Source of the DNA: Ochotona curzoniae
Lineage: Eukaryota > Chordata > Mammalia > Lagomorpha > Ochotonidae
Assembly: GCF_017591425.1 (NCBI RefSeq)
Contig: NW_024464918.1
Location: forward strand, 21,480,001 to 21,544,000
Reading direction: 5' to 3'
Length of the DNA: 64,000 bases
The stretch's first letter is position 1, and each line of letters opens with the position of its first letter. A program made the position numbers and the translations under genes. Shown one piece after another: positions 46,856 through 57,496 of the stretch. The notes beneath the pieces were generated by a model. It had not been told where the DNA came from. It did no database searches and saw only the letters and a program-made list of their open reading frames with translations.

Positions 46856-48308
46856 AAGGCCCTTATCTGCTCTGCTTGACAGAGGTTTGCCTTGTTGGTG
46901 CCCCATTTCCCATCTGGGCAGGGAGAGGCTGAAGCAGGCACCTGCTCCTCCGGCTGACGGCCAGCAAGGAATCCTCTTCATCTGGCATTCCCGGGGAAGA
47001 CGAGTCATGGGACTCTCTCAGGGCAGGTGTGTGTGTTCGCAGTGGGTTCTAGAACCATTAGCCTACCAACTGCACTACTCATGGAGCACCTCCCTGGACT
47101 GGGCTCCCCAGGGGGCACTGGCCACCAAGAGACAGGGTCAGCTGAAATGAGAAACGGCAGTGCCAGCAGATGGCTCTTGGTGATAAGACCAGAATGTGCA
47201 GGAGACAGAACTGCTTCCACAGACCCGGCAGGCGTTTGGGACCCTCGGATGATGGTAAGTAACTGACAGAATGTTTACGACACGTCCATCGTTCCTTTAA
47301 AGAGGCTTCCTGCAGGTGGGGTTTGGCCAAGTGCAAGACGAATCTGTAAATCATGTATTCCAGTGCGTTCATAACTCCCAGTGCACTCACACCTTTCCAA
47401 AAGCCACACCTCTCAGCTATTTCATTCTGCCTCCTCCACGCACAGGCATTTGAGAATAGGTGGAGGCACCATGCTTGGCATTGCTGGATGAGGGTTGAAC
47501 TCTTAGTGCAGGAGCCAAGCCAGGGCGACACCCTGTCCGGAGACCCTTCCTGTGGCACAAAGAGAGGGAGGCACTGTGCCTGTGTTAGGGGGTGACTTAG
47601 GGAAGCCAGTGCTCGCTGGGGAGGGAGATGAGCAACAGGCAGGGACAGCATCCTTTGTAGGTGCCGTGGACTGCATGTCCACTCAGGGAAACCCCACACT
47701 ACTGGCTCCAGACAGCTTAGGCTGTGTGTGCAGCCTGGGACATTCCCTGCACACGGCCAAGCTGGGTCTGGCTCTGCAATTGGCATTCAGCCTCCCACAA
47801 AAGTGCTACGTTTTCTTCCTACCTCTTGCTTTCTGCCTTTGCAGATCTAAGAGGGGAAACTGAGGCAGACAGCAGTCTCCTGCCACAGGTCTGAACCATT
47901 TATGGCTGTCAGGGCCTCTGGGGGACAAACGACCTCTGGTGAGGGGACCGGGAGCCTCTGCTCGGGACGCCTCCTGCTCTGGAGGCAGGCTGTGTGGCCC
48001 CAAGATATGCCTGCTGCAGTCCACCCAGGGCCCAGTGCATCCCTGGGTAGCAGAAGAGCCACCAGAGGGCCCCCGATGGCAGACACGACACAGCAGGATG
48101 CACGAGGGATCCTGCCGATAAGCTGCCCCAGCTAAGGTGTCATGGTTCAACAGCACAAACATGATGGGTGGACGTCGGTGGGTGGGTGCAGAGGAAGCTG
48201 CCACCTGCAAGGCCCATATCCCGTCCTGGAGGGCTCTGGCCCTGCCCACCTGCCCACTCAGCTTCACTCGGCAGTTAGGCTGGTCTGAGGGAGAAGCAGG
48301 AAGGAGCT
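46856..48308. other. Intergenic, no gene found
   Basis: This is unique-looking sequence. A short GGGGAAACTGAGGCAGAC stretch near 47852-47870 resembles the 3' region of an ancient MIR SINE in reverse orientation, but is too short to be sure. Confidence 0.55.
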
Positions 48309-48459
48309 TTCTCCAGGTCTCCCACGGGGGTGCAGGAGCAGAAGGACTTGTGCCAGCCTCCACCGCTTTCCCAGGCCAGTGCCTTTCCAGCAGGTGTCAG
48401 CAGGACCAGGGGCACTGTGGGACTCAATGCCAATGTTCACGCTTAACATTTCAACACAG
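48309..48459 (-). mobile_element. CSINE fragment
   Basis: This reverse-oriented fragment carries CTCCAGGTCTCCCACGGGGG, GAAGGACTTGTGCCAGCC, TCCACCGCTTTCCCAGGCCA, a GTGTCAGCAGGACCAGG block and a weak head complement ending GCTTAACATTTCAACACAG. The tail half is absent. Confidence 0.75.
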
Positions 48460-49084
48460 AACAAACTCAAAACCAAAAACCAACCAACCAAACAAAACAA
48501 CCCACTTGATTCAAAGGCAGCCATTGGTTCCCAACATGCGCTGCAGTAGCTGATATTCGAGCCCAGGAAAGGGGTTGGTCATGCAGATCTTACTTATTGT
48601 CGTGCCGCATTACACAGTCAAATTAAAGCTGTTGGTACATTGAAGCGTTTCTTTTGTTTGTTTCCAATCCTAACATGGAGCTTCCATCTACCAAACCCAG
48701 GCGCCAGGGTCATGCTCCTCAGGGCTGCCCCCTCAGCAGCAGAGGTCTCTAGGGGGACCCAGGCCCTCAGCCTTGGACCTCCTCCAGGTCTCTCAGCTCA
48801 GCTCTGTGCCTCCCAGACAGCCGGCAGGTGCCTCAGTGGGGAGAAAGCGAGTCAGCCCATCCTCTGGTTTTCTGGGGGTGGCTGGAGCTGAGTCCCTCCC
48901 TCCCCACTCACTGCTCTGATAGCTTTAAAGAACAGGCTCAGGTCAGCCAGTCGTTTGTTTGTCCGGAAGCAGCGCTTGTAAGCTTCCAGGATGTGCTGGA
49001 GTTCCTGAGTGCAGAGAAGACAAAAGACTGCCGGGAGGCACAGGACCCCAAGGGTGGGTCATCTGGTCATCAGGCTGCAGGGCT
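48460..49084. other. Intergenic, no gene found
   Basis: An A/C-rich low-complexity stretch (about 48465-48505) follows the SINE fragment. The rest is unique-looking sequence. Confidence 0.55.
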
Positions 49085-49335
49085 GCGGGCAGGGGTGGTG
49101 GCCTTAGGCGGAGGCTTGGTGGAGCTGTGAGCCGGGCCATCATCCAGCTACAGGGCTGCGGGGCTGCGGGGCTGCAGGGCTGTGGGGCAGCAGGGTGGTG
49201 GCCTCAGGTGGCAGGGTGGCAGGGCTGTGAGCAGGGTGGCGGTCCCAGGTGGCAGGGTGGCAGGGTGGCAGGGCCATGAGCAAGGGCAGAGGCCTCAGGT
49301 GGCAGCACCGTGAGCAGGGCGGTGGCCTCAGTCAG
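49085..49335. repeat. G-rich degenerate minisatellite
   Basis: Nested short repeats are present: GGGCTGCG/GGGCTGCA octamer-like units (49150-49190), then GGTGGCAGGGTGGCAGGG units and roughly 60-bp higher-order copies containing GTGAGCAGGGYGGYGGYCYCAG-type blocks up to about 49335. The + strand has many G-triplets in close spacing, compatible with G-quadruplex formation. Confidence 0.88.
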
Positions 49336-52300
49336 AGCCTTGACGAAGCTGCGAGCCAGGCCTGCTTTGTGGTGCCCAGGTGTCCCCTGCCAGCCCCCTG
49401 TGTCGCACGCATGTTCAGATGTCTTTAGAGCTAATTTCATTTTTGGCAAGCCATACATGTGTGTGGTTCAAACAGCAGAGCACTGTAAGAAGGGACACAC
49501 AGAGGCACACGCCGTGCGTCCTCCCCACGCCAGGCTCCCCAGCGACCGCCCTGACAGGCTTCCGGCTTCTTGCGTCTCCTTTGCATGTTGCTGTATGCTC
49601 ACTTCTCCCTCTTCCTGAATTGTCTCCGCAGGGCTGCACTGACCCCCAAGGAGGTGAAAATTGGTTTTGGGACATGAAAAAAACCTTCCTGTTTCCATGT
49701 GTTAATCACAGACAAGCATGATGCACACAGCAAATAAACAGACGTGCGCGGTACTGAAATCTCACGAGAGGACGAGGACTGGGGCGCGGTGGGAGACATT
49801 GATGATGGAAAGACAGCCACGAATCCTCGCTGTGGAAGGTGATGCCCACACATGCCACTCCACTCCTCGCCCTGCCACGCCTAAGGATCGGCATCAGCTC
49901 CGACACTTCACCTCATCCTGCGTGTGCGACCCGGCACCTCTGTGTGTTGACTCGGGGATCCTTGGGCTGGCTCTGCTGCCCCAGTGTCACAGTGGATGGC
50001 CTGTGACCCCCACCTCCACCCCCCAGAAACGCAGCTGCTGGATGAAGGCTGGATTCCTGCAGGACACAGTTCCTGCTGGACCCCTGTGTTTTCCACTCCA
50101 GCTTCAGCTTTGACGCCATGTGCTGGGTGGGACAGGTGGTCCTCTGGGCTCTGAGTGGTGCTGTGTCCAGGATGCCTGAGGCTTCAGGTGAGGGAAGGAG
50201 GGGGCTGTGCACAGAGGAGGAGCCCCGGGTAAGGTTGGGGACCTGTGTATGTCATCAGCCAGCAATGCAGGGGAGCTGGGCAAGCCCACCAACCTGCCCA
50301 GCTGGAGCCTCTGAGCCAGGAACTCCTGGCAGGGGCTGTGCACACCCCCACCTGGACTCCCTAACGCCCAGATACAAAGGGCCTGGTCCAATTCCTTAGG
50401 ACTCCTCACAACCTAGCTGACAACAGCTTCAAGGTACATACATGAGTCAGGGGGTTGGGGCAGCAGTTGCCATTCACAGTGACTCTCCTTCCCCCTCTGA
50501 GCCCAGGCCGGCTGGAGGGGCCCAGGCAGCCTTACCTGCACCTGCAGCTGCCCTACGTGGGCTATGGACGAGCCTACTGTGGGTTCCTGGTCATCCACCT
50601 GTGTCCTCTAAGAACACAGATCAGAGTGAAGGTGCTGTGTGGAGGGGCGGGGCAGGCAGGTTAAGGAAGGCCCCCATTGGTAGGAAGCTTGAAGGACAAG
50701 GCCAAACAACCAATGAGCAGCAGTCACAGTTTACACTGCTCTCACTGCATCACACGCTCAGCCTGGACTTGCCCCTCCTTGCACACGGTCCTGGGGCGGT
50801 TACTGGTATCTCATTTGGCTTCGACTCCTCGTGAAGCTGGACGCTCGGTACCCTTTCACATGGGTTCAGATAAACAGCCAAGGGGAGCTGGGGCTGCCCC
50901 ACGTGATCACGTGATGTGGCATTGCACAGGGCTCAGCGCGAGGGGGCTGTGTGTCTCACATTGTGGAATAAATCTCTCAAGCATGATGGCTCTCATTCAG
51001 GACTGATTTCCTTCCTGAGAAACGCAGGCATGACAAGATGCCAGGGCACCTGCCTGGCAAGGCCGCGACACAGAAGGGGCTGAAGCCCACCCTGTGCTGT
51101 GGCCTTTTGCTACTGTGGCTCCCCCGAGTGCCCAGCCCAGGCCCCAGGTGGGCTGCATTCCCTGCAATTAGGTGAGGTGACACCCAGTTCGGAACAGAAA
51201 TGTCTTGATCTTGGTAGATGGCTGCTCAAACTGGCCGAGCACCCACCGCGGGCCATGACCCTTGCCCATGCATTGGGGCATGTCCTGCAGGAGATGGCAC
51301 AGGGCCTGACCCACTGTGACAACGCTGTTCTGGAAACCAACACCAGACACTCTGCACAGGACTGCCCCAGGCCCAGAGCTGCAGGCAACACAGCTGGCTC
51401 TTGGCAAGCCCGGACAACACAGGCTAGACCTGGTCTGCCAAGGGCCTGGCCACTAGAGGGAAGACAGCCGCAAGGCAGGCAAGGGAAGGGGTGTGTATAG
51501 GGCACGGTGTCCACGTGAGGAAGTGGCTAACTCAGATGTGCAGACGAGGCGGCAGCTTGGTGACATCAAAGGCTTCCGCTCTGCTGGCTTCTCCCTGGCC
51601 GTTGCACACCCCCACTCCAGGGTCCCGCTTGTTTTTGTTCTGAACAAAGGAAGCCAGACTGTGCAACCTTGGGTTCCCAGGGAGCTGACGGGAAAGCACG
51701 GGGTCCCTGCAGCGGGCGCCCCACTCTGCCTCCTGTGTTCCAGGCTGTGGTCCAGGAAGTGACACCCCTCTGCACAGGGCAGAGAGATAAAGTGGCAGCT
51801 GCGGGCATGAGCTGCATCAGGCACCAGGCAGGCCCGGGTGAGACTTCCTGGAGCAGGTGCCAGCACCCCCACCCAGGTAGCAATGGATAAAGGGTTTTCT
51901 TGTCAGGCACCTGGGGCCTCCAGAGGTGAGAGAAGCCAACAGTATAATCTGGTGCAGTGGAACATAACAGGCCAAGCAAGCCCAGGGGCACCACGTCTTG
52001 GAACTCACACATCGTTCTTACCCAGAGCACACGTAGGGGACCACATGTTGGACTTCCGTTCCCCTTGTTTGTTTCTCCCAACCCACACTCTGGAGGACCG
52101 GGACATCCTGCAGACACCCCCACAGTGACAGGTGCATCCCCGGAGTCCACAAAATGGGATTGTGGCGGACACCCCACCAGTGAGCGTCCTGATGAGAGGC
52201 CTCTGCATCTAGCATGAACATGAAGTGACCATGGGGCAGCCAGAACGTCAGTGAGAAGGAAAGGGTGAGGGGAGGGCAAGGACAAACCAGAACCAGTCAG

Positions 52301-52377
52301 GTGGAACTCCTTTCTGTCTCACCACTGTGCCCTGCTGGCCTGTCGAGAGTGGGGACCCCCATGGCCACGGAGTGGCA
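49336..52377. other. Intergenic, no gene found
   Basis: This is GC-rich sequence. Around 49430-49500 the text (CATTTTTGGCAAGCCATAC... GTGGTTCAAACAGCAG) is vaguely like an old LINE tail, but not convincingly. No coding or RNA gene is recognised. Confidence 0.55.
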
Positions 52378-52534
52378 GGGTGAGCCAGCCTGCCAGAGAA
52401 GCCGGGGCCCATGGCTGCCAGGCAGGAGGGTTAGCTGGCCTGCTGGAGAAATGGTACCACAGCTGCAGAGTGGTAGGGTTAGCCAGCCTGCCAGAGAATC
52501 CAGGGCCCGTGGCTGGGGCAGGGTCAGCTGGCCC
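52378..52534. repeat. Approximately 48-bp minisatellite, about 3.3 copies
   Basis: Units begin with GGGTNAGCYRGCC at 52378, 52428, 52476 and 52521 (periods 50, 48 and 45), each followed by TGCYRGAGAA and a GGCCCATGGCT-like segment. Copies differ by small indels. Confidence 0.9.
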
Positions 52535-53955
52535 AGCTGTGGACGCTGAAACACAGGAGATGCATGGCAGCAGGTGTTGGCCCAGAGCACTCAGGAAGCC
52601 AGCAGCCCAGCGGCATCTGGGCTCGGCACCAGCCCCACCTATTTCTCCCCCTTCTCCACCTGCCACTTGACCCCTACAACATGTCTGGTGCAGCCTGTGC
52701 TGGCATGGGGCAGTATGGCACGGGATTAAGCCTAGCTGGTTGCCACAAAGCACTGCACTCCTTGCTGGGAGAGCTGGCCTGCCCCTGGGACCTGCTGACA
52801 CCGACACGCTGCCCTCACTGCCCTGGATGGCCACCACAGGACTGAGGCCACAGAGGCAGGGGTTCTTGTACCTCCTCGAGGGAGCCCACATCAGGTGATC
52901 AGAATGAACTCCAAGCTTGGTTCATACCCTCTGTCCACTCTGCCCCAGTTTCCACCCCATCTGGGGCACTCTGAGTCTGACTTTGGGCTGGACACTGAGA
53001 AGAATGGCAAGAGACCCGAGGCCATCTGACGGAGGGCTGACACTGGTTTATCTGTGGCGAATGGACAGGACAGCATGGTACTGTGCTGGGAGCATGGGGT
53101 GGAGTGCCGATACACAAGGGGGCAGAAGGCTTCTCAGAGCAGGAAAGACTGACCAGGGCGTGAAAAAGGAAGGAGAGTAGGAGCAGTGCAGAGGGGCCTC
53201 CAGGGAAGAGGAGGTCAGTGCAAATGGCCTGTGATGGAGCCAACAGGAACCCCAGGGGAACCACCCTCTCTCCCAGCCCCAGCGCCCCCAGCTCTGTGAT
53301 TACAAATCTGCTCGGGCTTGGAGGTGAGGCAGGAAAGCAGGCTTGCACAGGACATCTGGCACTCACCCACAGGGCAGCTCCTAGGCAGTGCTGTCTCCCC
53401 ACTCAGGGCTCAGAGACAAAGCTCCGGGCTCCAGGTCTCCCCGTAGCTGTAGGAGACCCAAGGGCGCTGCTCGTGAGGCAGCCTGGGCCCATGCCTGCAG
53501 CTCCTTCCATCCCCGCTGCTCCAGACCCATCTGCTCTCAGCCGTGCTTGTCCGTGCCGGCCTGGGCATGCTCCAGCGAGGGGAGGGGGCTGTCGCGGTAA
53601 AGGCTTAGCAACCAGATGTGACACTGATTTCAAGGCTGCCTAGCAAAGGAAATGCACTCGCTACTGCTGGGGCTGGAAACAGAAATTGTGCCCCACGTGC
53701 CCACCTCGTGTCTGCCTTTCTTTGTCAGAATCACAGCCTGGCCACCCCCGAAAGCCCAGCTGGGGCCAGGAGCTCAGGCTGGGAAACGGGCCCGTGGCCT
53801 GGGACTCCCTCTAAGTCCAAAGCGTATTTCAAAGGAAAGATCACTGCAGGCTTCAGACGCCTTCTGCTGCTGGCCGTGGCTTTCTCTCTAGCCAACTGAC
53901 CACTGGCCAAGAACCAGGGTCCTGGGTCGCCACCCAGGCACCACCCACATGGAGA
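52535..53955. other. Intergenic, no gene found
   Basis: This is unique-looking GC-rich sequence between the 48-bp minisatellite and the inverted duplication. No exon or repeat is recognised. Confidence 0.58.
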
Positions 53956-54101
53956 GCATGCCTGCTGTCGGGGCTGCACAGGGACACAGGCAACTGAACC
54001 CCTTCTGTGGGAGCAACTGCAGTGTGCCCAGCATCAGGACCACTGGAACCTTCCCTCTAGGGATGCTGGTCTTTGGGACGGCCCACTTAACGCAGTGGCT
54101 C
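53956..54101 (+). repeat. 146-bp inverted duplication, left copy
   Basis: From GCATGCCTGCTGTCGGGG to TAACGCAGTGGCTC this segment is the reverse complement of 57351-57496, with only two differences noticed in 146 bases. Similarity stops abruptly at both ends. It is not one of the standard CSINE bodies, although the minus-strand reading (GAGCCACTGCGTTAAG..., CCAGCATCCC, GGTTCC) weakly recalls a CSINE head. Confidence 0.93.
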
Positions 54102-54444
54102 TCCAGCCATGGAGCTCTCCAGCCGTGTGACCCTGGGCAGAGGCCCTGAGCTGAATCAGACAGCTGCTGGGGACAAGCCAGGCCAGGCCAACCCCTGCAC
54201 CACCAACACCTGCTTCCTCAAGGACGCACACTTGCCTGCCCAGCTGTGGGGTGTGGCTGCCAGATCCAAGCTCTCCACTCCCAGGCTGCAGTCCTCTCAC
54301 CTCCCACGGCCAGGTTTCCTTCTCTGCCGCCCTCAGCCCCTGACACCTCACAGGCTCCCTGTGCTGCCAGGGACCTCCACCCAGTGGGAAAACAAACAGC
54401 CTGATTCCCCAGGGGCAGCTGGGGGGTGGGGAGCGGCCATGAAT
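54102..54444. other. Intergenic, no gene found
   Basis: This unique-looking sequence includes a short local repeat (GCTCTCCAGCC twice, 54099-54125) next to the end of the duplication, and a GTGTGACCCTGGGCAGAGG stretch faintly like a MIR element. Confidence 0.5.
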
Positions 54445-54479
<35 letters not shown>

Positions 54480-54540
54480 CACACACACACACATTCTCTC
54501 TCGCTCTCTCGCTCTCTCGCTCTCACTCTCTCACACACAC
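54445..54540. repeat. (CA)n then (CT)n compound microsatellite
   Basis: About 47 bp of CA repeats with one CG interruption (54445-54492) is followed by an imperfect CTCTCG-type tract (54494-54531) and a short CA run. Open frames through it (Thr-His repeats) are artefacts. Confidence 0.97.
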
Positions 54541-56540
54541 GGCAGCAGCTGTGCCACGGCCAGCCCAAGATCTCGCCCAAGCAGAGGCCAGCTCTGGGAC
54601 CTTAGCCTCATTTTCTTGTTTTACAGAAAGGGCAGCCGTTTGGAAGGGCTACTTGGAGGAGGCACCGCCCCACCCACCCCACGGTCCGCACACCCCTTAG
54701 GACCCTGCAGCCCCTGTGTTGAGGCTGCAATGCCTCTGTATGACGTGTCCCTGGGTGGCCTGAGATGGGGCTCACACCCAGAGACCTGAAGAGATGTCTT
54801 GGGGATGGCTCCTCAGCCCGTAGGGTTATTCTAGGCCAAGGTCAAGGGCAGGAAGCCAGAAGCGCATGGGACTGAGCACCTGCAGTGGAGCCATCCAATG
54901 GTTCACTCCCTGAATGCCCAAGGCCAGATGGGGATGAGGATGAGGTGAGGGGGTAAGTGGGACAGCTGCACTGCCCTGGGCTCTCAGCCTGTAGCTGTCC
55001 CTTTGTGCCTCCATGAAGATAGCAGTGAGGAGAAACCTGCATGCGATTCTAACAGAAAAGTCACCCAGAAAACAACCTGGTCAGGGACAGCCTTCCATGC
55101 AAACATGGCACACTTCTTATCGGATGCATGGAAGCCGTCAGGTCTCAAGCCAGCTTGGCTGGCCCGGCCAGGGCCTTTGAGAGCCGTGAAAGCCAGGACA
55201 GCTGGCAGGCAGTTCTGTCTGAAAGGGCAGGAGCTGCCAGCTGCTTCCCGGGGTCTGGGTCCACATAAAGGAGGTAAGAGACGCCCATCACGCTGCAGAG
55301 CAGGCTCCTGTGCTCTCCATACCCCGTCCGCGGTGTGGGTGCGTGAACAGCAATGTCCCCATGAGCAAGCACAGGTGGGGCTCCAGCGCGGGCTCGGGGG
55401 CTGTGCTGTACCTGCCCCTCATCTGGAAATGCAGTGAGGTGTCAGAGGCCCGGGCACATGGCCTGCCTGCTCCTGTTTCCCTGGGAGGGAGGGCCACCAG
55501 GGAGATCCCACGCCTCTAAGAGGACCCACAGATGCTCTAGCAGTGGGAACCACACCTGTTCTAAGGTGGGCTGGCCCTCGTGTTGCTGTGGGTTCATTCT
55601 CACCTTTCCCTGCCATCCACACCCCTCTGGAGATGCGACCCACAAAAAACAGCCCTGTCCCCCTCTCACTGCACTGTGACAGGCAGGCAGGTAGGAGAGT
55701 CAGGAAGAGAGAAAGAAGCACAGAATGTAGCAGTACCTGCCATTCTGTGTGAGGGCCCTGAGCATCGCAAGCCATGGCAGCTGCAGCCCCCTGCCACTTG
55801 AAGTCATTGGTTCTCTTGGCAGGTGGCCCATCTTCCCGTGGGTCTGTGCCCGAGGTGGCCCAGGACACTGGCCTTCAGGGTGCCCTCTCCGGGACTTGAA
55901 GAGTTCTCAGCCCTCTCCATGAGGGGTAGCCTGCAAAACATGTGCAGACCAGGGACTACAGCCATTTCAGTGTGGTTGTTGCACTGGATACAGGAAGACA
56001 AAGACCCTGACTGATGGAGCAGTCAGCAGGCTCAGACGACAGCCCAGCTGACAGTGGCCTGATGGTGACTGACCCTCCCCTGGGGACAGCACACTAGCCA
56101 TCTGGAAATCGGAGGGGCACAGGTGCCCTACTGGGACAGTGGCAGGTCCATGGCAGACCTGGCCAAGGACGAGGTCCCAGCCTCTGGGGTCTGACACCCT
56201 GAGCAGCCCAGACTCTTTCAGAGGTCAGGGGGCACGGGGGCCCAGGTGGGTCAGGGGACAAGCCACTCATGGGCTTCACCTCTTTCCACCAAGTGACAGA
56301 TGTTTCCCACCAGGGGGAGGTACGGTGCTTTTGTAAATGTCACAAAGTTTCCATGACACTCGGAATCCTTCACCAGTGGACGGAGGAGAGGCCAGTGCAG
56401 AGGAACTCAGCTGGCTGGAGTTCTACAAGCCAGACTTGCCAGTTGTCCACGTACCTCACTGTGCTCTGGCACTAGCAAAGGCCGAGCAGCCAAACAGGAA
56501 CAACTGAAAGATGCTGAAGCGGGGTATATGATGGGACTGC
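54541..56540. other. Intergenic, no gene found
   Basis: This unique-looking sequence contains a small reverse CSINE piece at 54885-54928. No gene is recognised. Confidence 0.55.
54885..54928 (-). mobile_element. Small CSINE fragment
   Basis: CCATCCAATGGTTCACTCCC followed by TGAATGCCCAAGGCCAG is the complement of the CSINE segment usually reading GGGGAGTGAACCAG/TGGATGG. Only about 44 bases are recognisable. Confidence 0.6.
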
Positions 56541-56701
56541 TGGCACGCTGCTCCTGAGCTCTGGCAGTCCACGGGGGCACGTGGGGCTGACCCTGGCACG
56601 CTGCTCCTGAGCTCCGGCAGTTCCCGGGACCTGTGGGGCTGACCTTGGCACGCTGCTCCTGAGCTCTGGCAGTCCACGGGGGCGCATGGGGCTGACCCTG
56701 G
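56541..56701. repeat. 53-bp minisatellite, 3 copies
   Basis: The unit TGGCACGCTGCTCCTGAGCT...GTGGGGCTGACC starts at 56541, 56594 and 56646. Copies 1 and 3 are nearly identical, while copy 2 has several changes and is 1 bp shorter. This suggests recent unequal exchange. Confidence 0.95.
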
Positions 56702-56838
56702 AGAAACCCCACTTTCAAGGCTCAGGCTCGGCTGTGAGGATTTGGGGAGGATTTGCAATGAGAGGTTTCTGTTTTATTTCTGCGGGGTTCATTATGTTAA
56801 ATGCCTACCCATAAGCCCCCAAATGCCTGTAGTTTTTG

Positions 56839-57124
56839 TTTTGCTTTAATGTGACATATATGAAAGAGCAACAGAGAGATATGCCATCCACTGATTCACT
56901 TCCCGAATGTCCAATGCCAGGCTGAAGCCGGAGCCATGGGCTCCACCCGGGTCGCACATGTGGGCGGGAGGGGCCCAGGTACCCTGGCCACTGGCTGCTG
57001 TCATTTTCCCATCAGCAGAGAGCTGCATTGGAAGCAGAACATCCAGGAGTCCAACTGGAACTCCAGCACGAGATGCAGGCAAGACTATCTGCAGCTTACC
57101 CCACTGTGCCACTGCGCCAGCCCC
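56839..57124 (-). mobile_element. Lagomorph CSINE
   Basis: This reverse-oriented copy reads GAAAGAGCAACAGAGAGATA, CCATCCACTGATTCACTTCCCGAATGTCCA, GGCTGAAGCCGGAGCCATGG, a CCACCCGGGTCGCACATGTGGG block, CAGCAGAGAGCTGCATTGGAAGCAGAACA, and the head complement CTTACCCCACTGTGCCACTGCGCCAGCCCC. It is near full length and moderately diverged, and sits 230 bp from the right copy of the 146-bp duplication. Confidence 0.9.
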
Positions 57125-57350
57125 TACGTGACCTTTTAAAGACACTGCAGGAGCCGGAACAGTCGGCAGGATCAGGAGGAAGGAAGGTGAGGGCCTGGAG
57201 CTCTCCAGCAAGGACTGAGCCTATGCTCAGAGCAATCCCTCGGATCTGGACGAGAGGTTCAGAGGACGCAAGCTCAAGTCGCAGCCGTTTCATTCAAGGA
57301 ACATCAGGACCCTAAGTCTCAGCCATCCTTAGTGCAAAATGAACCAAACA

Positions 57351-57496
57351 GAGCCACTGCGTTAAGCGGGCCGTCCCAAAGACCAGCATCCCTAGAGGGA
57401 AGGTTCCGGTGGTCCTGATGCTGGGCACACTGCAGTTGCTCCCACAGAAGGGGTTCAGTTGCCTGTGTCCCTGTGCAGCCCCGACAGCAGGCATGC
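57351..57496 (-). repeat. 146-bp inverted duplication, right copy
   Basis: This is the reverse complement of 53956-54101, with two differences noticed (TTCCGGTGG versus the TTCCAGTGG equivalent, and TTAAGCGGG versus the TTAAGTGGG equivalent). Flanks on both sides are unrelated. The separation is about 3.25 kb. Confidence 0.93.

Noticed and set aside
47079..47786. 235-codon minus-strand open frame
   Set aside because: It lies in GC-rich intergenic sequence with no recognisable domain, no CpG island promoter and no intron-exon structure.
49430..49620. Possible ancient LINE 3' fragment (GTGGTTCAAACAGCAG region)
   Set aside because: The resemblance covers only a few short words in one place, with no ordered set of LINE landmarks.
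54109..54789. 226-codon open frame with Thr-His repeats
   Set aside because: It runs through the CA/CT microsatellite; the repeats are simply translated dinucleotides.
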